A stretch of DNA of 10,096 nt, taken from contig JASBVU010000039.1 of NCBI GenBank assembly GCA_029960905.1, positions 1 to 10,096 of the forward strand. Direction: 5' to 3'. Source of the DNA: Thermoanaerobacterium sp. (GTDB lineage Bacteria; Bacillota; Thermoanaerobacteria; Thermoanaerobacterales; Thermoanaerobacteraceae). This document shows positions 1 through 4,116 of the stretch, piece by piece (position 1 is the first letter of the stretch; every line of letters starts with the position of its first letter). The notes below the pieces were generated by a model, which did not search any database, was not told the origin of the DNA, and saw only the letters and a list, made by a program, of their open reading frames with translations. Made by a program: the position numbers and the translations under genes.

Positions 1-54
1 GGAGAGCTCGACGTGGACCTCCAGCCCGATCACCATCTCGTAGGCGTCCGTCGC
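1..54 (-). CDS. gatB: Fragment of foreign gatB (N-terminus of aspartyl/glutamyl-tRNA amidotransferase subunit B)
   Basis: Read on the minus strand, this stretch is open and encodes DAYEMVIGLEVHVELS, the hallmark N-terminal strand of GatB (family pattern YE-VIGLEVH-EL), the subunit that binds misacylated Glu-tRNA(Gln)/Asp-tRNA(Asn) for transamidation. Bases 1-50 hold 33 G or C, with GC-rich third positions, whereas everything after about base 55 is strongly AT-rich. The fragment runs off the window edge after about 18 codons and has no start codon of its own here. A TTA codon just outside it (56-58 on the minus strand) would be rare in a high-GC genome, which places the join near base 54. It most likely comes from another organism through a chimeric read or mis-join. 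The GatB reading is strong for its length, but the fragment is short. Confidence 0.65.
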
Positions 55-61
55 TAAACTA

Positions 62-637
62 ATGTCGCATCTTTTGATGTCGCTAAGAAACTACCATTAC
101 GAGACATACAAGCACAGCATAAGGGTCGCAAAGCTATCTTATAATATAGCAAATATAATGCAATTGGACATAAAAGAGAAAATAACGATATATAAAGGTG
201 CACTGCTGCACGATATAGGTAAAGTTATGATTCCGATTAATATTCTTGCAAAGCCAGATAAACTTACGGAATTAGAGTACGACATCATGAAATTGCATCC
301 TAAATACGGCGCCGATATGCTGGAAGTTTTGACTCCACTTGCATATTTAACGTCTACTGTTCTGTACCATCATGAAAGGCTTGATGGGACAGGTTATCCT
401 TATGGTTTGAAAATCATACCATTTGGTGCGCAGATTGTAGCAGTGTGTGATTCTTTTGACGCAATGACAAACGATAGACAGTATAGAAAAGCTAAAAGCG
501 CTTTTGAAGCGATTCGAGATTTGAGAGAGTGCGATGCAAAATACAACCAAATGCTTGTTTCAGCATTAGAAAACGTCATTAAAACAAATACAAAGGCTTT
601 TGAAAAAAATAGAGAAAGCAATGGAATCGCCATCTAA
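62..637 (+). CDS. HD-GYP domain protein, probable cyclic-di-GMP phosphodiesterase (5' end probably missing)
   Basis: The 191 visible residues are almost entirely one HD-GYP domain, the metal-dependent phosphohydrolase class that typically opens cyclic di-GMP. Visible landmarks are H18 (KHSIRVA), the HD pair H50-D51 in LLHDIGK, H79 in KLHPKYGA, and H103-H104-E105 followed by DGTGYP (108-113), which is the GYP signature. D130 lies in CDSFDAMTNDRQYR. All expected metal ligands are present, so it should be active. The late 'GTQFD' segment of the family is weak here (RECDAKYN, about 155-162). No signal peptide, membrane segment or sensor domain is visible. The ATG at 62 has no Shine-Dalgarno and lies within about 10 bases of the high-GC join; the frame stays open back to a stop at 41-43. 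The true start, and perhaps an N-terminal sensor, is therefore likely lost. It converges on metK across a shared terminator. Confidence 0.85.
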   Translation: MSHLLMSLRNYHYETYKHSIRVAKLSYNIANIMQLDIKEKITIYKGALLHDIGKVMIPINILAKPDKLTELEYDIMKLHPKYGADMLEVLTPLAYLTSTVLYHHERLDGTGYPYGLKIIPFGAQIVAVCDSFDAMTNDRQYRKAKSAFEAIRDLRECDAKYNQMLVSALENVIKTNTKAFEKNRESNGIAI

Positions 638-641
638 TTTG

Positions 642-650
642 TGTTATAAT
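642..650 (+). promoter_or_regulatory. Extended -10 promoter (TGTTATAAT)
   Basis: A perfect TATAAT (645-650) is preceded by TG at the extended -10 position (642-643). The -35 region 17 bases upstream (TGGAAT, 622-627) is poor, which is usual for extended -10 promoters. It sits just after the HD-GYP stop and points at the 719-750 terminator with no gene between, so any transcript would be about 90 nt and non-coding. In AT-rich DNA a chance match is possible. Confidence 0.4.
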
Positions 651-656
651 AAAAGT

Positions 657-748
657 AGCGGAGCGTACAATTTTTATACAAACTGCGGCTATAAATAATA
701 AATATACATAAAAGCCGCAAAGCCCGGAGGGAACTCCGGGCTTTAAAA
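657..748 (+). ncRNA. Candidate small RNA between HD-GYP gene and metK
   Basis: This is the stretch a transcript from the extended -10 element would cover. It holds a 7-bp stem TGCGGCT (684-690) with AGCCGCA (713-719), enclosing an AU-only loop, followed at once by an 11-bp GGAA-capped terminator hairpin. No start codon with a ribosome site is seen. A simpler reading is that the two stems are just the 3' untranslated end of the HD-GYP mRNA, or the mirror image of the metK 3' end. Prediction from sequence only. Confidence 0.25.
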
Positions 749-750
749 TT
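719..750. terminator. Shared terminator between convergent HD-GYP gene and metK
   Basis: AAAGCCCGGAG (719-729) and CTCCGGGCTTT (734-744) form a perfect 11-bp GC-rich stem closed by a GGAA loop, which is GNRA-like. On the plus strand it is followed by a short U-poor tail (TTTAAAATT). On the minus strand it follows the metK stop by 7 bases and leads into GCGGCTTTTA. It probably stops transcription from both sides, more strongly for metK. Confidence 0.8.
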
Positions 751-751
751 A

Positions 752-1939
752 TTATTTATTAAAAGCAAGTTTTTTCAATATTTCAGCTCTGTCAGTTCTC
801 TCCCATGTAAGGTCAAGATCTGTGCGGCCAAAATGCCCATATGCTGCAACTTGCCTATAAATAGGCCTTCTTAGATCTAAATCTCTTATGATAGCAGCAG
901 GTCTTAAATCAAACACTTTTTTTACTATTTCAGATATCTCTTCGTCAGATATTTTCCCAGTGCCAAACGTATCTACATTGACTTCTAATGGTGTAGCTAC
1001 ACCTATGGCATACGCCAATTGAACTTCACACTTTTCTGCAAGTCCAGCAGCCACGATGTTTTTCGCTACATACCTTGCGGCATACGCAGCAGATCTGTCT
1101 ACTTTCGATGGATCTTTGCCAGAAAAAGCTCCACCGCCATGCCTTGCATACCCACCATAAGTGTCGACTATTATTTTCCTTCCTGTAAGTCCACTATCGC
1201 CTTGCGGTCCGCCAACAACGAATCTTCCTGTCGGATTTACATATATCTTCGTATCTTCATCAATAAGCTCTGGTGGAACGATAGGTTTTATAACAAATTC
1301 TTTTACGTCATTTTCAATCTTATCATGATCAACGTCTGGCGAGTGCTGTGTAGATACGACAATTGAATCGACTCTCTTTGGTACGTCATCAACGTACTCA
1401 ATCGTCACTTGCGTCTTTCCATCCGGCCTCAGATAATCTAAAGTGCCGTTTTTCCTCACCTCTGCTAATCTACGGGCAAGTCTATGTGCAAGCGATATAG
1501 GAAGAGGCATAAGTTCAGGAGTCTCTGTACATGCATATCCAAACATCATGCCTTGGTCTCCAGCACCTTGTTCTTCCAGCTCATCGTGTGAAATGCCTTT
1601 TTTTACTTCCAGCGCCTTATCAACTCCTAATGCTATATCTGGAGACTGTTCATCTATTGATGTAAGCACAGAGCATGTATCTGCATCAAAGCCAAATTTT
1701 GCCCGGGTATACCCTATCTCTTCTATGACTTTTCTTGCAATTTTTGGTATGTCAACGTAGCACTTTGTGGATATTTCACCCATTACCAATACCATACCTG
1801 TCGTGACAGCAGTCTCACAAGCTATCCTTGCATAAGGATCGTTTTTTAGGATCTCGTCTACAATAGCATCAGATATCTGATCGCATATTTTATCTGGATG
1901 TCCTTCAGTAACTGATTCTGAAGTAAAATACTTTTTCAT
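752..1939 (-). CDS. metK: S-adenosylmethionine synthetase (methionine adenosyltransferase)
   Basis: A cytoplasmic enzyme that makes S-adenosylmethionine from methionine and ATP, releasing phosphate and pyrophosphate; SAM is the cell's main methyl donor. At 395 residues it has the normal bacterial length. Diagnostic segments are [18 protein letters not shown] near the N-terminus (GHPDK at 13-17, methionine/ATP binding), [12 protein letters not shown] (125-136), the ATP-loop signature GGGAFSGKD (268-276) and DLTWE near the C-terminus. The ATG start is fixed by GGAGG (1946-1950) six bases upstream. It is transcribed alone: a SAM-I riboswitch and promoter lie upstream (1979-2166) and a strong hairpin follows (719-744). 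Expression should fall when SAM is abundant. Nothing in the protein looks altered. Confidence 0.98.
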   Translation of the reverse strand: MKKYFTSESVTEGHPDKICDQISDAIVDEILKNDPYARIACETAVTTGMVLVMGEISTKCYVDIPKIARKVIEEIGYTRAKFGFDADTCSVLTSIDEQSPDIALGVDKALEVKKGISHDELEEQGAGDQGMMFGYACTETPELMPLPISLAHRLARRLAEVRKNGTLDYLRPDGKTQVTIEYVDDVPKRVDSIVVSTQHSPDVDHDKIENDVKEFVIKPIVPPELIDEDTKIYVNPTGRFVVGGPQGDSGLTGRKIIVDTYGGYARHGGGAFSGKDPSKVDRSAAYAARYVAKNIVAAGLAEKCEVQLAYAIGVATPLEVNVDTFGTGKISDEEISEIVKKVFDLRPAAIIRDLDLRRPIYRQVAAYGHFGRTDLDLTWERTDRAEILKKLAFNK

Positions 1940-1978
1940 TCGTATCCTCCTTTTTACATCACATAAAAGACCTTAAAC

Positions 1979-2005
1979 AAAATAAAACCTCTCCAAAAGA
2001 AGAGG
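1979..2005 (-). terminator. Riboswitch-controlled intrinsic terminator of metK leader
   Basis: On the minus strand CCTCTTC (1999-2005) pairs with GGAGAGG (1988-1994) around a UUUU loop and runs into UUUUAUUUU (1979-1987). The same CCTCTTC can pair, with one mismatch, with GATGAGG in the 3' arm of riboswitch stem P1 (2015-2021), giving an antiterminator. SAM binding locks P1 and lets this terminator form, so it is an OFF switch acting on transcription. Confidence 0.88.
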
Positions 2006-2012
2006 CACATCC

Positions 2013-2116
2013 ACCCTCATCTTTCAGAAGCAAACTTCTGCGAGAATTAGCACCTTGTCGTAAGACAGGTTGCCGGGCTTCATAGGGCTCTTCCCTCCAC
2101 CTCTCTTGATAAGAGT
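2013..2116 (-). promoter_or_regulatory. SAM-I riboswitch aptamer (S-box) controlling metK
   Basis: The minus strand carries the conserved S-box core: CTTATCAAGAG, then GGTGGAGGGA, CCCTATGAAGCCCGGCAACC and AAGGTGCTAATTC. P1 is nine pairs, ACTCTTATC (2108-2116) with GATGAGGGT (2013-2021). The P3 hairpin lies at 2052-2070 and P4 is the perfect CAGAAG-TTTG-CTTCTG at 2025-2040. The aptamer is followed by the alternative terminator at 1979-2005 and then metK. This family binds S-adenosylmethionine and represses methionine/SAM genes in Firmicutes. Sequence and gene context agree fully. Confidence 0.97.
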
Positions 2117-2137
2117 TTCACTTATTTAACTTAAAAT

Positions 2138-2166
2138 ATAATATCACAGTCTATTTAATAAGTCAA
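2138..2166 (-). promoter_or_regulatory. Sigma-A promoter of metK
   Basis: Minus-strand TTGACT (2161-2166) and TATTAT (2138-2143) are separated by exactly 17 bases. Transcription would begin near 2131, about 15 bases before the riboswitch P1 stem, which is the usual arrangement. Its -35 box abuts the U-tract of the preceding operon's terminator. Confidence 0.8.
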
Positions 2167-2206
2167 ATTAAAAATAAAAAAGTGCTTGAGATTTATCAAG
2201 CACTTT
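2166..2206 (-). terminator. Terminator of the peroxiredoxin-rubrerythrin operon
   Basis: AAAGTGCTTGA and TCAAGCACTTT (2179-2189 and 2196-2206) make an 11-bp perfect stem with a 6-base loop. On the minus strand it is followed by TTTTTTATTTTTAATTT. It lies 37 bases after the rubrerythrin stop and separates that operon from the metK promoter. Confidence 0.9.
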
Positions 2207-2242
2207 AAAGTTAATATATGAAATGAAAGGGTTTTATGCCTT

Positions 2243-2746
2243 TTAGAATTCAACAAACTTATCTCTTGATACACCACATACAGGGCATTTTTCTGGTGCT
2301 GTATCAATTGCAGTATAGCCACATACTGGGCAAATATAAACTTTAGAAATCTTTATGTCTTCATTTTTCAATGCTGCAGCTTTTGCATCTGTGTACATCT
2401 TTGCATGTAATTTTTCAGCTTCAAGCGCTCCATGAAAACTTCTGTCTGCAGATTTCTCTTCTTGTAAATCTGCAACAGCTCTATATGCAGGATACATCTC
2501 TTCTACCTCAAACGTCTCACCTGCTATAGCTTTGTCAAGATTTGCTACAGTATCTCCAATCTCTCCTAATGTCCTATAGTGATTTGTAGCGTGAACCAGT
2601 TCTGCGTACGATATAGCTCTAAAAAGCTTCGCTATGTTTGGTTTGCCTTCCTTCTCTGCAACATCGGCAAATATCTGGTACCTCATGTGTGCCTGGCTTT
2701 CACCTGCGTATGCATCGCTTAGATTTTTTGTCGTCATTTCTCTCAT
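2243..2746 (-). CDS. Rubrerythrin (non-haem diiron peroxidase)
   Basis: A cytoplasmic peroxidase of anaerobes that reduces hydrogen peroxide to water with electrons passed through its rubredoxin-like centre. The 167 residues show the classic order: a ferritin-like four-helix domain (about 1-130) with likely diiron ligands E16, E49, H52, E80, E83 (in EVEEMYP), E111 and H114 (EAEKLH), then a C-terminal rubredoxin-like domain with C139-x-x-C142 and C154-x-x-C157 (CPVCG twice). All ligands are present. The ATG at 2744-2746 is preferred over the in-frame ATG at 2735-2737 because GGAGGAG (2755-2761) lies 8-10 bases upstream of the first. It follows the peroxiredoxin stop by only 19 bases, so the two are co-transcribed and together remove peroxide. 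Confidence 0.96.
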   Translation of the reverse strand: MREMTTKNLSDAYAGESQAHMRYQIFADVAEKEGKPNIAKLFRAISYAELVHATNHYRTLGEIGDTVANLDKAIAGETFEVEEMYPAYRAVADLQEEKSADRSFHGALEAEKLHAKMYTDAKAAALKNEDIKISKVYICPVCGYTAIDTAPEKCPVCGVSRDKFVEF

Positions 2747-2765
2747 TTCAAAATCTCCTCCTTTT

Positions 2766-3266
2766 TTAATCTAATACTTTGTCCCCTGGTTTCCAACCTA
2801 CAGGGCAAGCATGACCTGTTTGAAGTGCATTTAGCACTCTCAATATTTCATCGACATTTCTGCCGATTACTGGCTCATGTACAACTTCATAATCAATAAT
2901 ACCATCTGGATTAATGATAAAAGCAGCTCTTAATGCTATGCCAGCATCTTCAATAAGTATTCCATACTGTCTTGTGACTTCCTTGTTGTAATCAGATAAA
3001 AGCGGAAAATCAACACCTCCAAGACTATCTATCCATGCCTTGTGTGAATAAACGCTATCCGTGTTGATACCTAATAATTCAGCATTCAGCTTGTCAAACT
3101 CCGGTTTCATCCTATTAAACTCAGGTATTTCTGTTGAACACACAGATGAAAAATCCAAAGGATAAAAGAACAATACAACCCATTTGCCTTTATAATCACT
3201 TAAAGATATTTGACCTTTTGTGCTGTCTAACTTAAATTCAGGAGCTTTTTTACCTACCAACGACAT
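2766..3266 (-). CDS. AhpC/Prx1-type 2-Cys peroxiredoxin
   Basis: A thiol peroxidase that reduces hydrogen peroxide and organic hydroperoxides. It is 166 residues long from the ATG at 3264-3266. The thioredoxin-like fold contains the active-site segment FYPLDFSSVCSTEIPEF, where P36, S40 (in place of the usual Thr) and the peroxidatic C43 are in the normal spacing. R113 in IALRAAFIINPDG completes the site. The resolving cysteine is C154 in HACPVGWKPG near the C-terminus. A GTG nine bases further upstream (3273-3275) is in frame but lies inside the ribosome site GAGGTGG (3272-3278), so the ATG eight bases downstream of GAGG is the better start. Serine for threonine and VCSTE rather than VCPTE are mild departures from the textbook motif. 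It is the first gene of an operon with rubrerythrin. Confidence 0.95.
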   Translation of the reverse strand: MSLVGKKAPEFKLDSTKGQISLSDYKGKWVVLFFYPLDFSSVCSTEIPEFNRMKPEFDKLNAELLGINTDSVYSHKAWIDSLGGVDFPLLSDYNKEVTRQYGILIEDAGIALRAAFIINPDGIIDYEVVHEPVIGRNVDEILRVLNALQTGHACPVGWKPGDKVLD

Positions 3267-3313
3267 ATGTACCACCTCTTATCTATTCTTAGTCAATTAT
3301 CACATCGGATAAG

Positions 3314-3339
3314 CTATTAATATTTTATTTCTATTAATA
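3314..3339. repeat. Two CTATTAATA copies in the peroxiredoxin 5' leader
   Basis: CTATTAATA occurs at 3314-3322 and again at 3331-3339, 17 bases apart start to start; each core TATTAATA is a perfect 8-bp palindrome. They lie between the promoter (3363-3390) and the gene. The spacing and symmetry suggest a tandem operator for a dimeric regulator. Peroxide genes in Firmicutes are often under PerR, but these do not match the PerR box (TTATAATnATTATAA) well. In AT-rich DNA this could be chance. Confidence 0.3.
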
Positions 3340-3362
3340 ACTATTTTCCCTTCACAAGTATT

Positions 3363-3390
3363 ATTATACATCAATTATTTTTTATGTCAA
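3363..3390 (-). promoter_or_regulatory. Sigma-A promoter of the peroxiredoxin-rubrerythrin operon
   Basis: Minus-strand TTGACA (3385-3390, perfect consensus) and TATAAT (3363-3368, perfect consensus) are spaced by 16 bases. The start point would be near 3356, leaving an untranslated leader of about 90 nt. This is the strongest-looking promoter in the window. Confidence 0.88.
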
Positions 3391-3456
3391 TAGCATTTGG
3401 AAAATTTTTATCTGTTTCTTTAAAAAGTTATGATGAAACGAAATTTTCGAAAGGCA

Positions 3457-3480
3457 AAATAAAAAAGGCCCTTTAGCCTT
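3457..3480 (-). terminator. Terminator of the tRNA operon
   Basis: On the minus strand AAGGC (3476-3480) pairs with GCCTT (3465-3469) around a 6-base loop and is followed by TTTTTTATTTT. It begins 7 bases after the encoded CCA of tRNA-Tyr. The stem is short, but the U-tract is good. Confidence 0.7.
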
Positions 3481-3487
3481 GTATTCA

Positions 3488-3573
3488 TGGTGGAGGGAGA
3501 TGGATTCGAACCATCGAAGGCACCAGCCAACAGATTTACAGTCTGCCCCCTTTAGCCACTTGGGTATCCCTCC
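3488..3573 (-). tRNA. tRNA-Tyr (anticodon GTA)
   Basis: The acceptor stem GGAGGGA (3567-3573) pairs with TCCCTCC (3492-3498), followed by discriminator A and a gene-encoded CCA (3488-3490). The anticodon loop CTGTAAA carries GTA (3537-3539). The long variable arm (class II), which pairs on itself, and the T-loop GGTTCGAATCC are present. At 86 bases with CCA it has the expected length for bacterial tRNA-Tyr. It is the last tRNA of the operon. Confidence 0.97.
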
Positions 3574-3617
3574 ATGACTATTTATTTTGAGTTTAAAAAA
3601 ATATTCACAAATGAAAA

Positions 3618-3693
3618 TGGTGGTCGCAATAGGGCTCGAACCTATGACCCCCTGCTTGTAAGGCAGGTGCTCTCCCAGCTGAGCTATACGACC
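3618..3693 (-). tRNA. tRNA-Val (anticodon TAC)
   Basis: The acceptor GGTCGTA (3687-3693) pairs with TGCGACC (3622-3628) with one G-U pair, then A and an encoded CCA (3618-3620). The anticodon loop CTTACAA within CCTGC/GCAGG gives TAC (3658-3660), which reads GUA/GUG valine codons. T-arm AGGTTCGAGCCCT is intact. Length is 76 bases with CCA. It lies 5 bases after tRNA-Pro and 44 bases before tRNA-Tyr. Confidence 0.97.
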
Positions 3694-3698
3694 AATCA

Positions 3699-3774
3699 TG
3701 GTCGGGGTGGAGGGACTCGAACCCCCGACCCCATGCTCCCAAAGCACGTGCGCTACCAACTGCGCTACACCCCG
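3699..3774 (-). tRNA. tRNA-Pro (anticodon TGG)
   Basis: The acceptor CGGGGTG (3768-3774), with the C1 typical of bacterial tRNA-Pro, pairs with CACCCCG (3703-3709), followed by discriminator A and an encoded CCA (3699-3701). The anticodon loop TTTGGGA gives TGG (3739-3741). T-arm GGGGGTTCGAGTCCC is intact. It is the first tRNA of the operon, about 13 bases from the predicted transcription start. Confidence 0.97.
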
Positions 3775-3793
3775 GCGTCTCGCGACATATTTG

Positions 3794-3822
3794 ATTATAG
3801 TTGAAATCTATCAATTTCACAA
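3794..3822 (-). promoter_or_regulatory. Promoter of the Pro-Val-Tyr tRNA operon
   Basis: Minus-strand TTGTGA (3817-3822) and a perfect TATAAT (3794-3799) are separated by 17 bases. The start point falls near 3787, just upstream of tRNA-Pro. The -35 matches consensus at four of six positions. Confidence 0.75.
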
Positions 3823-4000
3823 GATTTATTATTCCTCATTTTGGCCAGTTTCTATCAGTTAATTTGGTTTTTTTTCAATATTTTTCGCTTATACTCCATT
3901 TATCTTTTATAATCATTATTCACAATTTAGGTAATAATAATATCAGTTTTTATTTTTATTTTATGAAATTGTAACATAGCTGTAATATATAAAAGGTACA
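3823..4000. other. AT-rich intergenic region without a recognisable gene
   Basis: Between the tRNA promoter and the leader of the secreted glycosidase-like gene I see no coding frame with a ribosome site and no RNA gene. A TATAAT lies at 3908-3913 on the plus strand but has no acceptable -35 at 16-18 bases. TTGTAA (3969-3974) and TATATA (3986-3991) are weak promoter-like strings with wrong spacing. A promoter for the downstream gene must be here or just after it, but I cannot pick it out. Confidence 0.5.
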
Positions 4001-4018
4001 ATATGGTTATATGCTATG

Positions 4019-4095
4019 GAAAATTTATCAACTATGGCAAATTGCTGTATAGCAATATATTGATGAAGATAAATTTTCATGAAAAAACAATTGCT
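4019..4095 (+). promoter_or_regulatory. Candidate structured 5' leader of the phosphodiester glycosidase gene
   Basis: GAAAATTTATC (4019-4029) and GATAAATTTTC (4068-4078) are perfectly complementary over 11 bases and enclose a second hairpin, ATTGCT-GTAT-AGCAAT (4041-4056). ATTGCT recurs at 4090-4095, just before the ribosome site, and could compete for AGCAAT. That gives two mutually exclusive folds. It does not match a riboswitch class I know, and the pairs are mostly A-U, so it may be accidental. Confidence 0.3.
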
Positions 4096-4116
4096 AAATA
4101 CATAGGAGGGATTTTG

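Noticed and set aside
1019..1760. Plus-strand open frames opposite metK
   Set aside because: They are shadows of metK with no ribosome site and no recognisable domain.
3267..3275. GTG start for the peroxiredoxin (MVHMSL...)
   Set aside because: The GTG lies inside the GAGGTGG ribosome site that serves the ATG at 3264-3266.
3311..3345. PerR box in the peroxiredoxin leader
   Set aside because: The repeats do not fit TTATAATnATTATAA; reported only as an unassigned repeat pair.
3382..3820. Open frames across the tRNA cluster on both strands
   Set aside because: They are read through three well-formed tRNA genes and have no ribosome sites; spurious.
4003..4116. N-terminal extension of the secreted glycosidase-like protein starting at ATG 4003
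   Set aside because: No ribosome site before 4003. TTG at 4117 has AGGAGGG at ideal distance and directly gives a signal peptide, which the extension would bury.
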